Source: Hypsibius dujardini (lineage: Eukaryota; Tardigrada; Eutardigrada; Parachela; Hypsibiidae). From it: a stretch of DNA of 22,509 bases. This document shows, in pieces, positions 1-8,914 of this stretch; position 1 is the stretch's first letter, and every line of letters starts with the position of its first letter. The translations under genes were made by a program, and so were the position numbers. The notes beneath the pieces were generated by a model. The model was not told where the DNA came from. It made no database searches and saw only the letters and a program-made list of their open reading frames with translations. The stretch spans positions 1-22,509 of the forward strand of contig LRSR01007916.1 of NCBI GenBank assembly GCA_001579985.1. The letters are read 5' to 3'.

Positions 1-84
1 TACAAGTATTATTAATTATATTAATTATATTAATTATATTAATTATTACAAGTATTATTAATTATATTAATTATATTAATTATT
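1..84. repeat. AT-rich tandem repeat at window edge
   Basis: Two copies of a block that starts TACAAGTATTATTAATTATA, each filled with short ATTAATTAT units. It is cut by the window edge. Simple sequence with no coding content. Confidence 0.8.
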
Positions 85-164
85 GATTCCGTTTCCGTGA
101 TTCTGACTGTAAAAATGAATATTTTTAGAAAGGTTTAAATTCATGACTCTTAACATTGTCCGAC

Positions 165-365
165 TCAAAATTAATTTGGAATCGATTGCCATCAGCAGAA
201 TCCTTTTTAGATATCAGGGGAGGGGGCGGAGTTATGTGTCAGTTCTGCAGTGTCACTTCGAAATTTCCGGTTACTCGGTTAGGCTAGAGAATGGCCGATA
301 ACTCCGCCCCTGAAACCGATTTTTTGTTGTTGATGCCAATCGATGGAGAATTCAATGTTCAAGGG
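165..365. mobile_element. Foldback (MITE-like) element, family 1, copy 1
   Basis: Two arms face each other. The left arm at about 176-236 holds GGAATCGATTGCCATCAGCA and then GGGGGCGGAGTTAT. The right arm at about 293-348 holds the reverse complement, with AACTCCGCCCC and TGCCAATCGAT. The same arms recur at about 960-1400, 4271-4800 and 10983-11429. This copy lies just upstream of the coding exon at 489, probably in its intron. No transposase is visible, so it would be non-autonomous. Outer ends are approximate. Confidence 0.6.
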
Positions 366-488
366 TTTCGTGTCAAAAAAGCACTCGATGCCAAATATTT
401 CCCAATATATCATGGACTTGAGCGGGGAACAAAACGGTTTCTGGCGGCCTTATCCAATTTCATTTCATTTTTTTCCTTACCTGAATAG

Positions 489-646
489 GAGCCCCGATTG
501 TGGCTGATTCCATCACCCTCGGACGGTGGTTGATCCAGGTGGAGAATGACGTCCTGGTGATCCGTGACACCCGATCGGCCTGGCTCCACGGCGGAGACAA
601 CCGTTTCGCCTTCTACCCCGGAAAAGGCCAAATCGACGCGAAATAA
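489..646 (+). CDS. Last exon of an unrecognised plus-strand gene (partial)
   Basis: A pyrimidine-rich stretch ending TGAATAG forms a good splice acceptor at 487-488. From there an open frame, entered in phase 1, runs 51 residues to a TAA at 644-646. It is rich in charged and aromatic residues (GRWLIQVENDVLVIRDTR, then SAWLHGGDNRFAFYPGKG), with strong third-position G/C use unlike the AT-rich surroundings. This looks like the C-terminal, beta-rich end of a real protein. An AATAAA lies at 648-653, directly after the stop. I do not recognise the family. No upstream exon was found in 1-488, which holds a foldback repeat, so the rest of the gene probably lies outside the window to the left. Confidence 0.5.
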
Positions 647-1895
647 TAATAAACGATGAATTTATCAGCTTCACCGGCGCGAAACACGCAAATCGCACGT
701 ATTATAAATGCATCCACGTTTTGTCCATTTACTTCGAATTTCCTTCATATATAAGAAATATGTAAAAGGGTCTGAAACCAACGTTTTTTCTCTAAGCGAA
801 CCAGTTAAAGCTTTGTCAAATGAAGGCGGAATCCGTCCTGTTCCTATTTCCCTATTTGTTTCTTATGTGTTCCCTATTTGTTCTCGCCTATAAAGCCAGT
901 CGGTAAAAATTTCTGTATTGCAAAGTTGGATGTCTATATCGAAACAAATTTATCTGAACGTTGTTTAGTCGGAAATCATCTTGAGAATCGATTGGCTTGA
1001 GCCAAATATGTTTTGGGAGTCAGGGGGCGGAGCTACTGTCCAATCTTCGAAGAGAACGCCCCAATCCCTGTTCTTTTTGAAAGGAACACGTACAGCTCCC
1101 TCCTTCATCTCCAACAATTATTGCGCCGATTCCAAATTGAATTCTGGTGAGAAACATCCTCAAAAAAATTTACTTTGATGTATCATTCTGACAAGGGATC
1201 AATTGCCAGTGCCAGTTTCGGATCGCAATTAAACTTTTCTCCTGAAAACCTATTCCCCTGAGATAATTTTAGAAAATATTGCTTGCCCGGGAAAAGGCCA
1301 TGTTCAATTGATAAAAGTTAAGAACTCGTAAAATCGCTGGCGTATTCCTGTCTCAGCAATAAAAACCAATTTTTAAAATTGTTTTTCTTTTAAACTTCTT
1401 GACAAATTGCTTGATTGGATGCCTAGTAGGATCACTATTTTTAGTATTAAGCCATTCGTTTTTGCGGAGGTCACAGGCAGAGGTTTCCGCGGTCAGTTAT
1501 CCGCTGCCATTTAGTGCATCTGTTTTCGTATGTCTTATTGTGGGCTCAAAAACAAGCTGGTTTTATATTTTTAGGCAAGACGTTTCGGTCGAACGATACG
1601 TTCCACCTATCGCAATACTTGCTCCGGCGCTTTGATGCAATGCCATGCGATTGGCTCTACCTTATTTTCGCAGAGAACCTGCCTAACCCATGTGAGGCGG
1701 ATCCGGAAAGATATCCTCAAGCTCAGCACGACTGCGGAAGCCACTCAAGAAAATTAAGACTTGTCGACGAGAAAGGGCGTGATTTGTGCTACCACAGAGG
1801 AAGGTTTTCTTCGTTGAAGGGGAAAGTAGTGCCGATTCACCTGGCTACATAGTGTATGATTTTGCATTCTGTGATCGGACGGACAAGCTGTCAGA
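647..1895. other. Gene-poor stretch with foldback repeat; one unassigned open frame
   Basis: From 660 to 955 nothing is recognisable. About 960-1400 is a family 1 repeat. Between 1514 and 1852 a plus-strand frame of 112 codons stays open (it includes RRFDAMPCDWLYLIFAEN and KGRDLCYHRGRF). It lacks a convincing start, splice sites or known motif, so I do not call it a gene. It could be an exon or chance. Confidence 0.4.
960..1400. mobile_element. Foldback (MITE-like) element, family 1, copy 2
   Basis: The left arm at about 984-1035 has AATCGATTGGC and AGGGGGCGGAGCTA. The right arm at about 1095-1150 has AGCTCCCTCCTTCATCTCC and GATTCCAAATTGAATTC in the opposite sense. The segment from 1095 to 1400 matches 4271-4570 in direct orientation with scattered substitutions. 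The two are therefore copies of one longer repeat of at least 300 bp. Boundaries are approximate. Confidence 0.55.
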
Positions 1896-1928
1896 CAGAC
1901 AGACAGACACATAGACACACAGGCACGC

Positions 1929-1970
<42 letters not shown>
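1892..1970. repeat. (GACA)n microsatellite
   Basis: Near-perfect CAGA/GACA tetranucleotide repeats with a few interruptions, running into ACACACAT. Frames open through it on both strands only because the repeat lacks stops in some frames. Confidence 0.95.
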
Positions 1971-1973
<3 letters not shown>

Positions 1974-2152
1974 TACACACACATACATATGTAGAAAAGC
2001 AAACAGAGATAAATGTCTATATACTGCAGTATTTTTATGTAAGCTTTTTTACCATCCGGTTGTACGGCATCAAGGGTTGAAAGTGTGCTGGTTAAGGTCA
2101 TGCAACATCTATAGATGAAAATGTGGTTCCATTTCGGCGTAGATTATCCTTT

Positions 2153-2407
2153 TTAATTGCATTTACAAACGTTCGAGTTCTTCGAGACACCCAGACAACT
2201 CTCCGTGTTCTTGACGCACCTCCCCGATCTGTAGCCCTTGCTTATGCAGTTATCGTTGCAGCGTTTGTAGCCAAACCCCGCCCAGAAGTTCTCGTCGTCG
2301 CAGCGACTTCCGGTGATATAGTTCCAGCAATTAGCCTCGACTTGGCTGATAGAACACGCCAGCATTACCGCAGTCACTGCGAGACCTACCATCAATGATA
2401 ACTTCAT
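2153..2407 (-). CDS. Macin-like secreted antimicrobial peptide
   Basis: An intronless frame of 84 residues. Residues 1-25 are a clear signal peptide: MKLS, a hydrophobic core, then SQVEA before the likely cut. The mature part of about 59 residues has eight cysteines spaced C-8-C-13-C-3-C-9-C-6-C-9-C-1-C. It contains NCWNYITGSRC, GFGYKRC and GYRSGRC and ends CKC. This matches the macin family (hydramacin, theromacin, neuromacin), whose known members are secreted, disulfide-stabilised peptides that aggregate or permeabilise bacteria. Length and cysteine count fit hydramacin-type members. The frame also stays open 14 codons upstream. I chose the inner Met because the signal peptide starts there. 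Antimicrobial function is inferred from the family. It lies on the same strand as the LysM array, about 2.7 kb beyond its last gene. Confidence 0.8.
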   Translation of the reverse strand: MKLSLMVGLAVTAVMLACSISQVEANCWNYITGSRCDDENFWAGFGYKRCNDNCISKGYRSGRCVKNTESCLGVSKNSNVCKCN

Positions 2408-2931
2408 CTTCGTGGATCGGATGATGTAGAAAAAAATATAGAAGCTCACAATTCCAAAATAAAAAACTGCTTGAAATGAAACCGTTAGAAGCGATCAATA
2501 CTACAAGGGGTGAAATATTGTCTTACTATACAACGACCTGAGGCTATCGAGGAAACCGGAGTGGAGTATTGTATTATCCCACACACACACACACGCACAC
2601 ACACAGACAAGTAGAATGAAGAAAGAAGCAAAACTCACAAAAACTCGACTATCTCGCAGAAGGTGTTTACAACACCTTAAATATCCGATTGATCGAAAGA
2701 TGTTAGACTGAATCAACAAGTCGCTGATGGCAGATTAGGAAGGGTGCCTTCCTCCAAGTACGGCGAAGTCAAGCTATACAAAGGCAAACACAAATCAGAA
2801 AACTCGTCAGGACGGGCCCCGGAACACCCTGGATAAAACTGAACGCAAAATAAAGAGACACACACAGCACTTCACCGTGTCCGGCCATCCGTAACAACTA
2901 CAACAGAGGGTAAGATACTATACTACTACTA
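2408..2931. other. Intergenic stretch with (CA)n repeat
   Basis: The upstream region of the macin-like gene. It holds a (CA)n microsatellite at about 2579-2606. No coding exon, RNA gene or clear promoter motif was recognised. It ends at the mariner insertion. Confidence 0.6.
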
Positions 2932-4269
2932 CGAGGGGCATGCTGAAATGATTGAAAGTCCATTAAAAAAATGGGCGACGAAATTTGAATTTCGACATTT
3001 TATTCCGAACCAGTAAGGTATTGTGAATAGGAAATAAAAGTTTCAGTGAGGTTGGCCAACAACTGGCCAATGGGCAAATGCAATAGCGAGGCTCTTTTTT
3101 AAAAACGTAAACAATCAGTCGATCACGTCGAGTGATACATCGTGATAAAAAAGCTCTCCGAAGCGCTGCCCTCAATGATTTTAAAAATCATCAATCCCCT
3201 CTTGAATTTTTTAACCGTTTGAAATTAACTTTTGGAGACCTGGCTCCATCTATTGCAACCGTCTGGAAATATACTTTTGTGAATTTCAGGCTGGAAGGAT
3301 TGATCTGGAAGATCGACCATCTTCAGGACGCCCCGCAACTGCAGTGACGCCCGCAAATACCTTCGAATTTCAGCGCCTCATCAAGCAAAATTCTCGCGAA
3401 ACATGGTAGTGGATGGAGCAGGAATTGGACATCGGATCCTCGGCCTTGCAAGTCATTCTTCATTGAGAGCTGAAAGTCAGGAAGTTCTGTGCCAAATGGG
3501 TTCCTCGCAAGCTGTCAGAGGACCAATAACAGACACCCAAAGACTTTTCGAAGCAGATGCTCGAGATATTCATCAAAAATCCCGAAATCAGTCTCAAACG
3601 GATCATCAATGAAGATGAGACATGTTCCAATTACTATGACCCTCGTACGAAGCGGATGTCGATGGAATGAATTTGTTTCTGGTCAGTCTAGGCCAACGGT
3701 CGTGCGGCGTGAACGCAACGTCAAGAAATCCCTCCTCGTATTTTTCGACTACAAAGGAATCTACTGTCGCACAACATTCCTTCCAGCGCCAGGACGTAAG
3801 GCCATGAACTCTTCACTTTTACATCACAAAATGTTTGATGAAACTGGTAAGAAAGACCAGGAAAATGCGTTCCAAGACTGGACCTCGCGGGCTGTTTTTG
3901 CTGCAAGAAAACGCTTCCTGTCACACCTCTGCACCAACAACGAAATTCCTAAAAAGAAAAAACTTGCCACTGTCCCTCACCCGCCCTATAGCTCCGACCT
4001 TGCACCTTTTCTTTTTCCCAAATTGAAGGAAATTCTGAAGGGCAGGACTTTTTCGAATCAGAAAGAGTTGAAAGGGGAAGTGACGTCTGCGGTGAACCAG
4101 CTCTCCAAGAACGGTTTCTTGTTTGTATCCCAGCAATGGCTGGCCCGGTTGAAGAAGTGCATTGAATGCAACGGAGATTATATTGAGAGATTCGAGTGAG
4201 ATATTGTTTATAAGTTGTTAATGAAAAAAAGATGAAAATGGACTTTTAATCATTTCAACATGCCCCTCG
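2932..4269 (+). mobile_element. Full-length but inactive mariner-type transposon
   Basis: The element is 1338 bp, bounded by inverted terminal repeats of about 33 bp (2932-2964 and 4237-4269). The repeats begin CGAGGGGCATG and differ at about two positions. TA dinucleotides flank both ends (2930-2931, 4270-4271), the Tc1/mariner target duplication. Both the length and the TA duplication fit mariner. Confidence 0.92.
3132..4199 (+). pseudogene. Decayed mariner transposase
   Basis: Fragments of a mariner-type transposase lie in order but in shifting frames. An N-terminal DNA-binding segment at 3132-3290 is followed after a frameshift by EDRPSSGRP, the usual linker-type motif. Next is INEDE, the region of the first catalytic Asp, then FFDYKGI. 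A piece in another frame reads LLQENASCHTS, where active enzymes have HDNA, so the second Asp is Glu. Finally YSSDLAP and LFPKLKE appear, but the residues between them that normally carry the third Asp are missing. Frameshifts, an internal stop and loss of two of three catalytic residues mean no active enzyme. Confidence 0.88.
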
Positions 4270-4270
4270 T

Positions 4271-4800
4271 AGCTCCCTCCTTCATCTCCCACAATTATTG
4301 CGTCGATTCCAAATTGAATTCTGGTAAGGAATGTCCTCGACAAAATTTACTTTGACGTATCATTCTGACAAGAGATCAATTGCCAGTGCCCGTCTCGGAT
4401 CGCAACCAAACTTTTTTCTTGAAAACATATTCCCCAAGATGATTTTAGATAATATTGCTTGCCGGGAACAAGGCTCTGTTCAATTAGAAAAAAGGTAAGA
4501 ATTCGTAAAATCCCCATTGGAATGGTCCTGTCCCAGCAATAAACACCGATTTTTAAATTCATTTTTCTTTCATATTTTTAGACATCCACTAAGTCAAAAC
4601 TTAATTTTGAACGAATTGGCATCAGCAAAAAAAATCGGAGCTGAGGGGGCGGAGCTACAGGCACTAACGGAACTCCGATATTACAGTCCATTGGCTGTGC
4701 GTTATACCGAATAACAGCCGTGACTCCTCCCCTTCGCCTTCAAAAAAACGTCCGCTAATGCCGATCGATTCACAATTAAATTTCGAGTCAATAAAAGGCA
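4271..4800. mobile_element. Foldback element family 1, copies 3 and 4
   Basis: From 4271 to 4570 the sequence matches 1095-1400 directly (AGCTCCCTCCTTCATCTCC at its start). About 4590-4790 is a further pair of arms: GAATTGGCATCAGCA with GAGGGGGCGGAGCTA on the left, and CTCCTCCCC with GCTAATGCCGATCGATTC on the right. The mariner at 2932-4269 ends exactly where the first copy starts. It may have inserted into the repeat, but its left flank does not match the other copies. Confidence 0.5.
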
Positions 4801-5125
4801 ACAAATTGAAAGAAAATGAAATATAAAAAAAAGAGATTGTCCATATTCTTAAATCTTTCCCAGCTGAAGAAGGCCTTGTCCGCGGCAAGCAATATATTTC
4901 TAAAATCATGTTAGGGGAATAGCTTCTCAGGAAAAAAATAGGCCGAGATCTGAGACAGGCGCCGGTAATTGATTCCTTGTGAGCTCCATTATGCGAGAAC
5001 TGCCACTGACCGCGTCAAAATAGACTGGATCTATGGTACACGATACGATCGACGATTCGAAGTGTGCGGTCGAGCATTAAAACAGAATATGTTATAAAAC
5101 ACAATTGTGATTTCTTCTTTTGCAA
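4801..5125. other. Short intergenic stretch, 3' side of the last LysM gene
   Basis: It probably contains the 3' untranslated region of the gene ending at 5126. I see no AATAAA on the minus strand close to the stop and no other feature. Confidence 0.4.
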
Positions 5126-7137
5126 CTAGCACAACTTTGGAGTGCAGTCCGTGCCGCAGCCCTGACCCTTCCGTATGACGATGTTATGCCCGACCGTCAT
5201 GAGGGCACCTGCACCCGGGCACTTGAGGCCGGGGTTCATCTCCATCAGTCGGGCGACGCTTGTGATTCCGTATCCGCTGACAAAAGCCTCGCAGTGGTCG
5301 CCTTCATTCACACCGGCGTAGCATTTCTCCTCATCATCCAACGATTCACCTGAACAGAAAAAAACCGTTATTCTAATCCATATTTCAACAATTAATTTTT
5401 TCATAGTCTGGTCATGGGCAAGACTATTTATTCGACCAATGTCCGAATCTCGGGATTTTTAAACTGAAAGATTGAGGAACAATTGGGCTTTCCAAAATGA
5501 TTAAATGTGCTACGATGACTCAAAGGGACGTTGGTCAGCACCCGTAAAAGCAACAGAAAACGAAAAGGGAGGAAGGAACAGGGAACAGGGAACAGAGAAC
5601 GAAAAGGGAGGAAGGGAACAGGGAACAGGGAACATGGAACAAAAAGGGAGGAAGGGGAAGGGAACAGGGAACAGGGAACAAAAAGGGAGGGAGGGGAAGG
5701 GAAAAGGGAACAAAAAGAGAGGTTGGGGAAGGGAACAGGGAACGAAAAGGGAGGAAGGGGAAGGGAACAGGGAACAGGGAACAAAAAGGGAGGGAGGAGA
5801 AGGGAAAAGGGAACGAAAAGGGAGGAAGGGGAAGGGGAGGGGACTTGTAGCCTTAAGCCCCAAACAACTCCCTTGGGGCCGTCTCCGTGAGAGCCCAACA
5901 GAGGTCTCAACCTCTGGCACTGCCATTCGATCTAGAATTTTATGCTTAGCAAAACGTACGTTTGAGGTGAAAGCAAATAATGGAAACTAAATAAATAAAA
6001 TGAAATAAATGTAAAACAAAATTAATACGCATATTAGATTTACAGAATAGTATTTAGCTTGAACTCTCAAATTCATTTTTTGTTAAGAATAAAACAATTT
6101 ATTGAATGGCAGTTTCAGGGGTCCAGGCTCCTGCTGGGACCCTCAAAGGGCACCCTAGGGGAGTTGTTTGGGATGACACGCCCTAGTAATTGAAAGGCGT
6201 TTCTGTCGTTTCTGTGCCGCGAGGACTGATGTACAGGACTTTAGGATGTCAATCGGTTCGAAATACGGTTCCGGTTCCGGTTTCGATTCCGGTTCGGTCT
6301 TTCTTCTGAACCGGTTACAACTGTCCGGTTCCTTCATCGAACCGGTTCTATGCGGTCCGGTCTTTTATAGAAACGGGACCGTAGAAAACCGAACCGGTTC
6401 GAACCCGATTATGAATGTACTGTGATATACTCAACGGAAATCAATTGATCAAGATTCGTGACCAGTAAAAAAAATGTTACCATCAAAGTAACACTAGTAT
6501 TAAATTTTAACAATCAAGTTTTCGGTTTTCATTAAACGAGCGGCTGAACGATTAAACTACTAATGAGTTTCTGGGTTAATCAATAAACCAAGTAGAACCG
6601 GTTATGAACCGGTTCCAAGCGGTCCGGTCTTTTTTTAGAACCGGTTTGAACCGGTTACAGCCGGTCCGGTCTTTCGCGGTTCCATTTTTCGCGGTCTTTT
6701 TTAAGAGCCGGACCAAAAAACCCGATCGAACCGGACCGGAAAACCCGATCGAGCCGGTCCGGTCAAACGGTCCGGTCCAGTCAAACGGTCCGGTCCGGTT
6801 TTTAACATCCCTAAGTCAATTATCGAGACATTTGAATCACCGAGAAACTGACCAAGAATATTTTGCGCCGCCGCGGCCGGGGCATCTGCGGGAACTGCTG
6901 CTGCTGCGGGAACAAGGGCGACATCCTCTGGCTCTCCTGAACAAAAATGGAGAAAATGAGAAGGGTGGACGAGTTAATTGAATTAAGCTAAAATAGATCA
7001 CAAGTACTTATGGAAGCGCTGCTGCGATGAGAGGTCCTGCTGGGTGCGGAGTCCCTCGGGTAGAAGAGGAAGACGGTTCCCAGGAGTACGGCCAGACAAA
7101 CGACGGAGATCACGATGGTCGGAGTGTAAGACACCAT
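5126..7137 (-). CDS. Membrane-anchored LysM protein, short-tail class
   Basis: Spliced model on the minus strand: 7008-7137, 6853-6936 and 5126-5349 (130+84+224 nt), giving 145 residues in one frame. Both introns are phase 1. Exon 1 has a very short tail and a membrane helix at about residues 7-27 (IVISVVCLAVLLGTVFLF) followed by YPR. Exon 2 is an Ala/Pro-rich linker starting REPED. Exon 3 carries the LysM domain, residues 81-145, with NEGDHC, GYGITSVARL, MNPGLKC and RKGQGC; six cysteines; end KLC. LysM domains bind GlcNAc-containing glycans such as chitin or peptidoglycan; the ligand here is unknown. A type II orientation is inferred. Intron 2 is 1503 nt, swollen by a minisatellite and a CCGGTT-rich repeat. 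The Met was chosen because the paralogue at 10658 begins the same way. Confidence 0.82.
5560..5845. repeat. GGGAACA / AAAAGGGAGG minisatellite in an intron
   Basis: Purine-only tandem units made of GGGAACA and AAAAGGGAGGAAGGGGAA, about 285 bp, inside intron 2 of the LysM gene at 5126-7137. Strong strand asymmetry (G/A on plus). Long frames open across it on both strands are repeat artefacts. Confidence 0.9.
6241..6812. mobile_element. CCGGTT-rich repeat, candidate non-autonomous DNA transposon
   Basis: Two blocks (about 6250-6415 and 6595-6805) are dense in ACCGGTT and CGGTCCGGT. The left edge reads TTTAGGATGTCAATCGGTTC. The right edge, reverse complemented, reads TTAGGGATGTTAAAAACCGG. These could be imperfect inverted ends of an hAT-like element, but I could not confirm a target duplication. 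It sits in intron 2 of the flanking LysM gene. Confidence 0.45.
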
Positions 7138-7227
7138 GGTGTGTGCGGCAAAAAAATATGTTAACACACAGAGGAAAAAGACTTGAAAAAGAATTGGTGA
7201 TGACAACCGAAGAAATTGTACATTCGG

Positions 7228-7313
7228 TGTGCCAAGTATGTTATGATGAAAACGGACTAGTTGGCAACCGACTGAATTAAACTTAAACCCCTTGGCGTCA
7301 GATTCACTTGGCA
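7228..7313 (-). promoter_or_regulatory. Conserved upstream module with TTGGC half-sites (gene 5126-7137)
   Basis: On the plus strand: GTGCCAA at 7229, ACTAGTTGGCA at 7256, TTGGCG at 7292 and ATTCACTTGGCA at 7302. The module lies 92-176 bases above the ATG. The same four blocks, with spacing conserved to within one base, precede the gene at 8915-10658. It is likely promoter or enhancer sequence; the half-sites resemble NF1-type sites, but the binding factor is a guess. Confidence 0.5.
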
Positions 7314-7448
7314 CTTAACACAATAAGATTACGTAGAATGAGCAGGGAGGAATGATCAAAGCTATTATTCCACATCGTACATTACGTACCTGTATTCTTC
7401 TTAAGCGTGGCCGTGTTCTTCTTAACCGTGGCCGTGTTCTTTCATAAC

Positions 7449-7490
7449 CTTCGTCAAGGGATGGAAGGTGAGCTGAATCTGCTGGTGGAG
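7449..7490 (-). other. Possible orphan 42-nt linker exon
   Basis: CACTGTAG precedes a 42-nt open stretch in phase 1-1 that encodes APPADSAHLPSLDEG and is followed by GTTATG. Length and phases equal those of the middle exon at 12489-12530, and the Pro/Ala content fits LysM-gene linkers. It has no first exon above it and no LysM exon before the next gene starts, so it may be a relic or chance. Confidence 0.2.
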
Positions 7491-7614
7491 CTACAGTGAA
7501 GCTTGGAATTAGAAAAGTATAGGAAAGAAATGTATAATGCACTGAGTGCAACCGTGTGTCTTTGAGAAACCTTCAGAACTGTCAGAAGCTTCGTTTTTAA
7601 ATGCAATTTCATCG

Positions 7615-8790
7615 GGGAGTTCTCCGTATCTTTGCCGAACCGTCAACCGACCGTTAGACGACCGTTAACCGACCATTAGAACGTCAACCGACCGTTGGAC
7701 CGTTAACCGACGGTTGGATCGTCAACCGACCGTTAGACGACCGTTAACCGACTGTTAGACCGTCAACCGACCGTTAGACCGTCAACCGACCAACGGTCGG
7801 TTGAAACCTTCGTCTCTGATTTCTGCCACAACATTCATCGCGAAGAATCAATGCCCTCCGTTTCTCCGTCTCACCGATCAACGTTCCCTGAAACCTTCCG
7901 TCAGAGTGAAATTAAACGAGCTGTTAAAGCCGGTCCGTTCCGTCTTTTAGTCCAACCGTCAGCCAGTCATCGGTTGCACCTTTTATTACTTGGCGTTCAC
8001 TTGAACTACCTACCGTCTTTTCGTTCCACGTCAAGCGTTCGGTGGAAACTTCTAGCCAGTTTATGTATCCCAACGTTGGAAGTTGAAAATGCACTATCCG
8101 TTGTCTCTCCGCCCAACCATCAACCGTTGATCGGTTGCACCTTCCGTCTCTGATTTCGTCTCAGCGACTTTCCGCCTCTTTGTGCAACCGTTACGGTGAA
8201 ACCTTCCGTCACCACGACAAATTCCCTCTAGCTTTAAACGCGGGTATCCTCTACTCTCCACCTTTCCGTCCAACCGTTAATCGGTTGCACTATCCGTCTC
8301 TGAGTTTGACTTAACTGCTTTGCGCCTCTTTGCACAACCGCTAAGGATTCGGTGAAGCCTTTCGTCACCAAGACAAAACTTCTAGCTTTAACGCCAGTTC
8401 TCTCCGTCGTTCCGTCCAACCGTTCAACCGTCATCAAGACTAAACCTATAGCTTTAACACCAGTTCTCTCCGTCGTTCCGTCCAACCGTCACCAAGACTG
8501 ACTTCTAACTTTAACGCCAGTTCTCTCCGTCCAACCGTCCAACCGTCCAACCGTCCAACCGTCCAACCGTCACCGAGACTAAACTTTTAGCTTTAACACC
8601 AGTTCTCTCCGTCGTTTCGTCGTTCCTTCGTTCCGTCCAACCGCTATTCGGTTGCAACTTCCATCTTTGAGTTCAAACCTTAGACCTGAAGCCGTTTAGT
8701 GAAACACCTTCCACCACTCGGTATAGTTATCCCTTAATCGAGGGTATCTGTTATACCCTCCGTTTCCCCGTCCAATCTTCGACGGTTCGT
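7615..8790. repeat. Complex CCGTC/CAACCG satellite between two LysM genes
   Basis: 7625-7805 is a tandem array of a roughly 19-bp unit like CGTCAACCGACCGTTAGAC. From 7840 to 8790 longer units recur, with blocks such as AGCTTTAACACCAGTTCTCT, CCGTCGTTCCGTCCAACCGT and CGGTTGCAC. At 8528-8570 there are five perfect CCGTCCAA-type steps. No coding exon was seen. It fills the gap between the genes at 8915-10658 and 5126-7137. Confidence 0.85.
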
Positions 8791-8805
8791 TAAATCGTTT
8801 GCAGT

Positions 8806-8819
8806 TTTATTTTTTTATT
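8806..8819 (-). terminator. Poly(A) signals of the gene at 8915-10658
   Basis: Two AATAAA hexamers on the minus strand (plus-strand TTTATT at 8806-8811 and 8814-8819) lie about 100 nt beyond the TGA at 8915-8917, a normal place for 3' end formation. Confidence 0.5.
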
Positions 8820-8914
8820 TCTGCCGAATTCGTAGCGCAAACGACCTTGACAGCTAATAAACCAAGCAGCGGAAGAGATAGAAGAATTCTGCATGCCCGC
8901 GTTTCGACGTTCTG

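Noticed and set aside
1399-1852. Plus-strand frames of 78 and 112 codons
   Set aside because: No start context, splice signal, motif or homology that I can see; kept only as an unassigned open stretch.
5428-5990. Long frames on both strands through the GGGAACA minisatellite
   Set aside because: All frames are open because the repeat lacks stops; composition is pure repeat and it lies inside a LysM-gene intron.
7615-8790. CRISPR-like or origin-like repeat array
   Set aside because: Units are contiguous or irregular without unique spacers, there are no cas genes, and the genome is eukaryotic.
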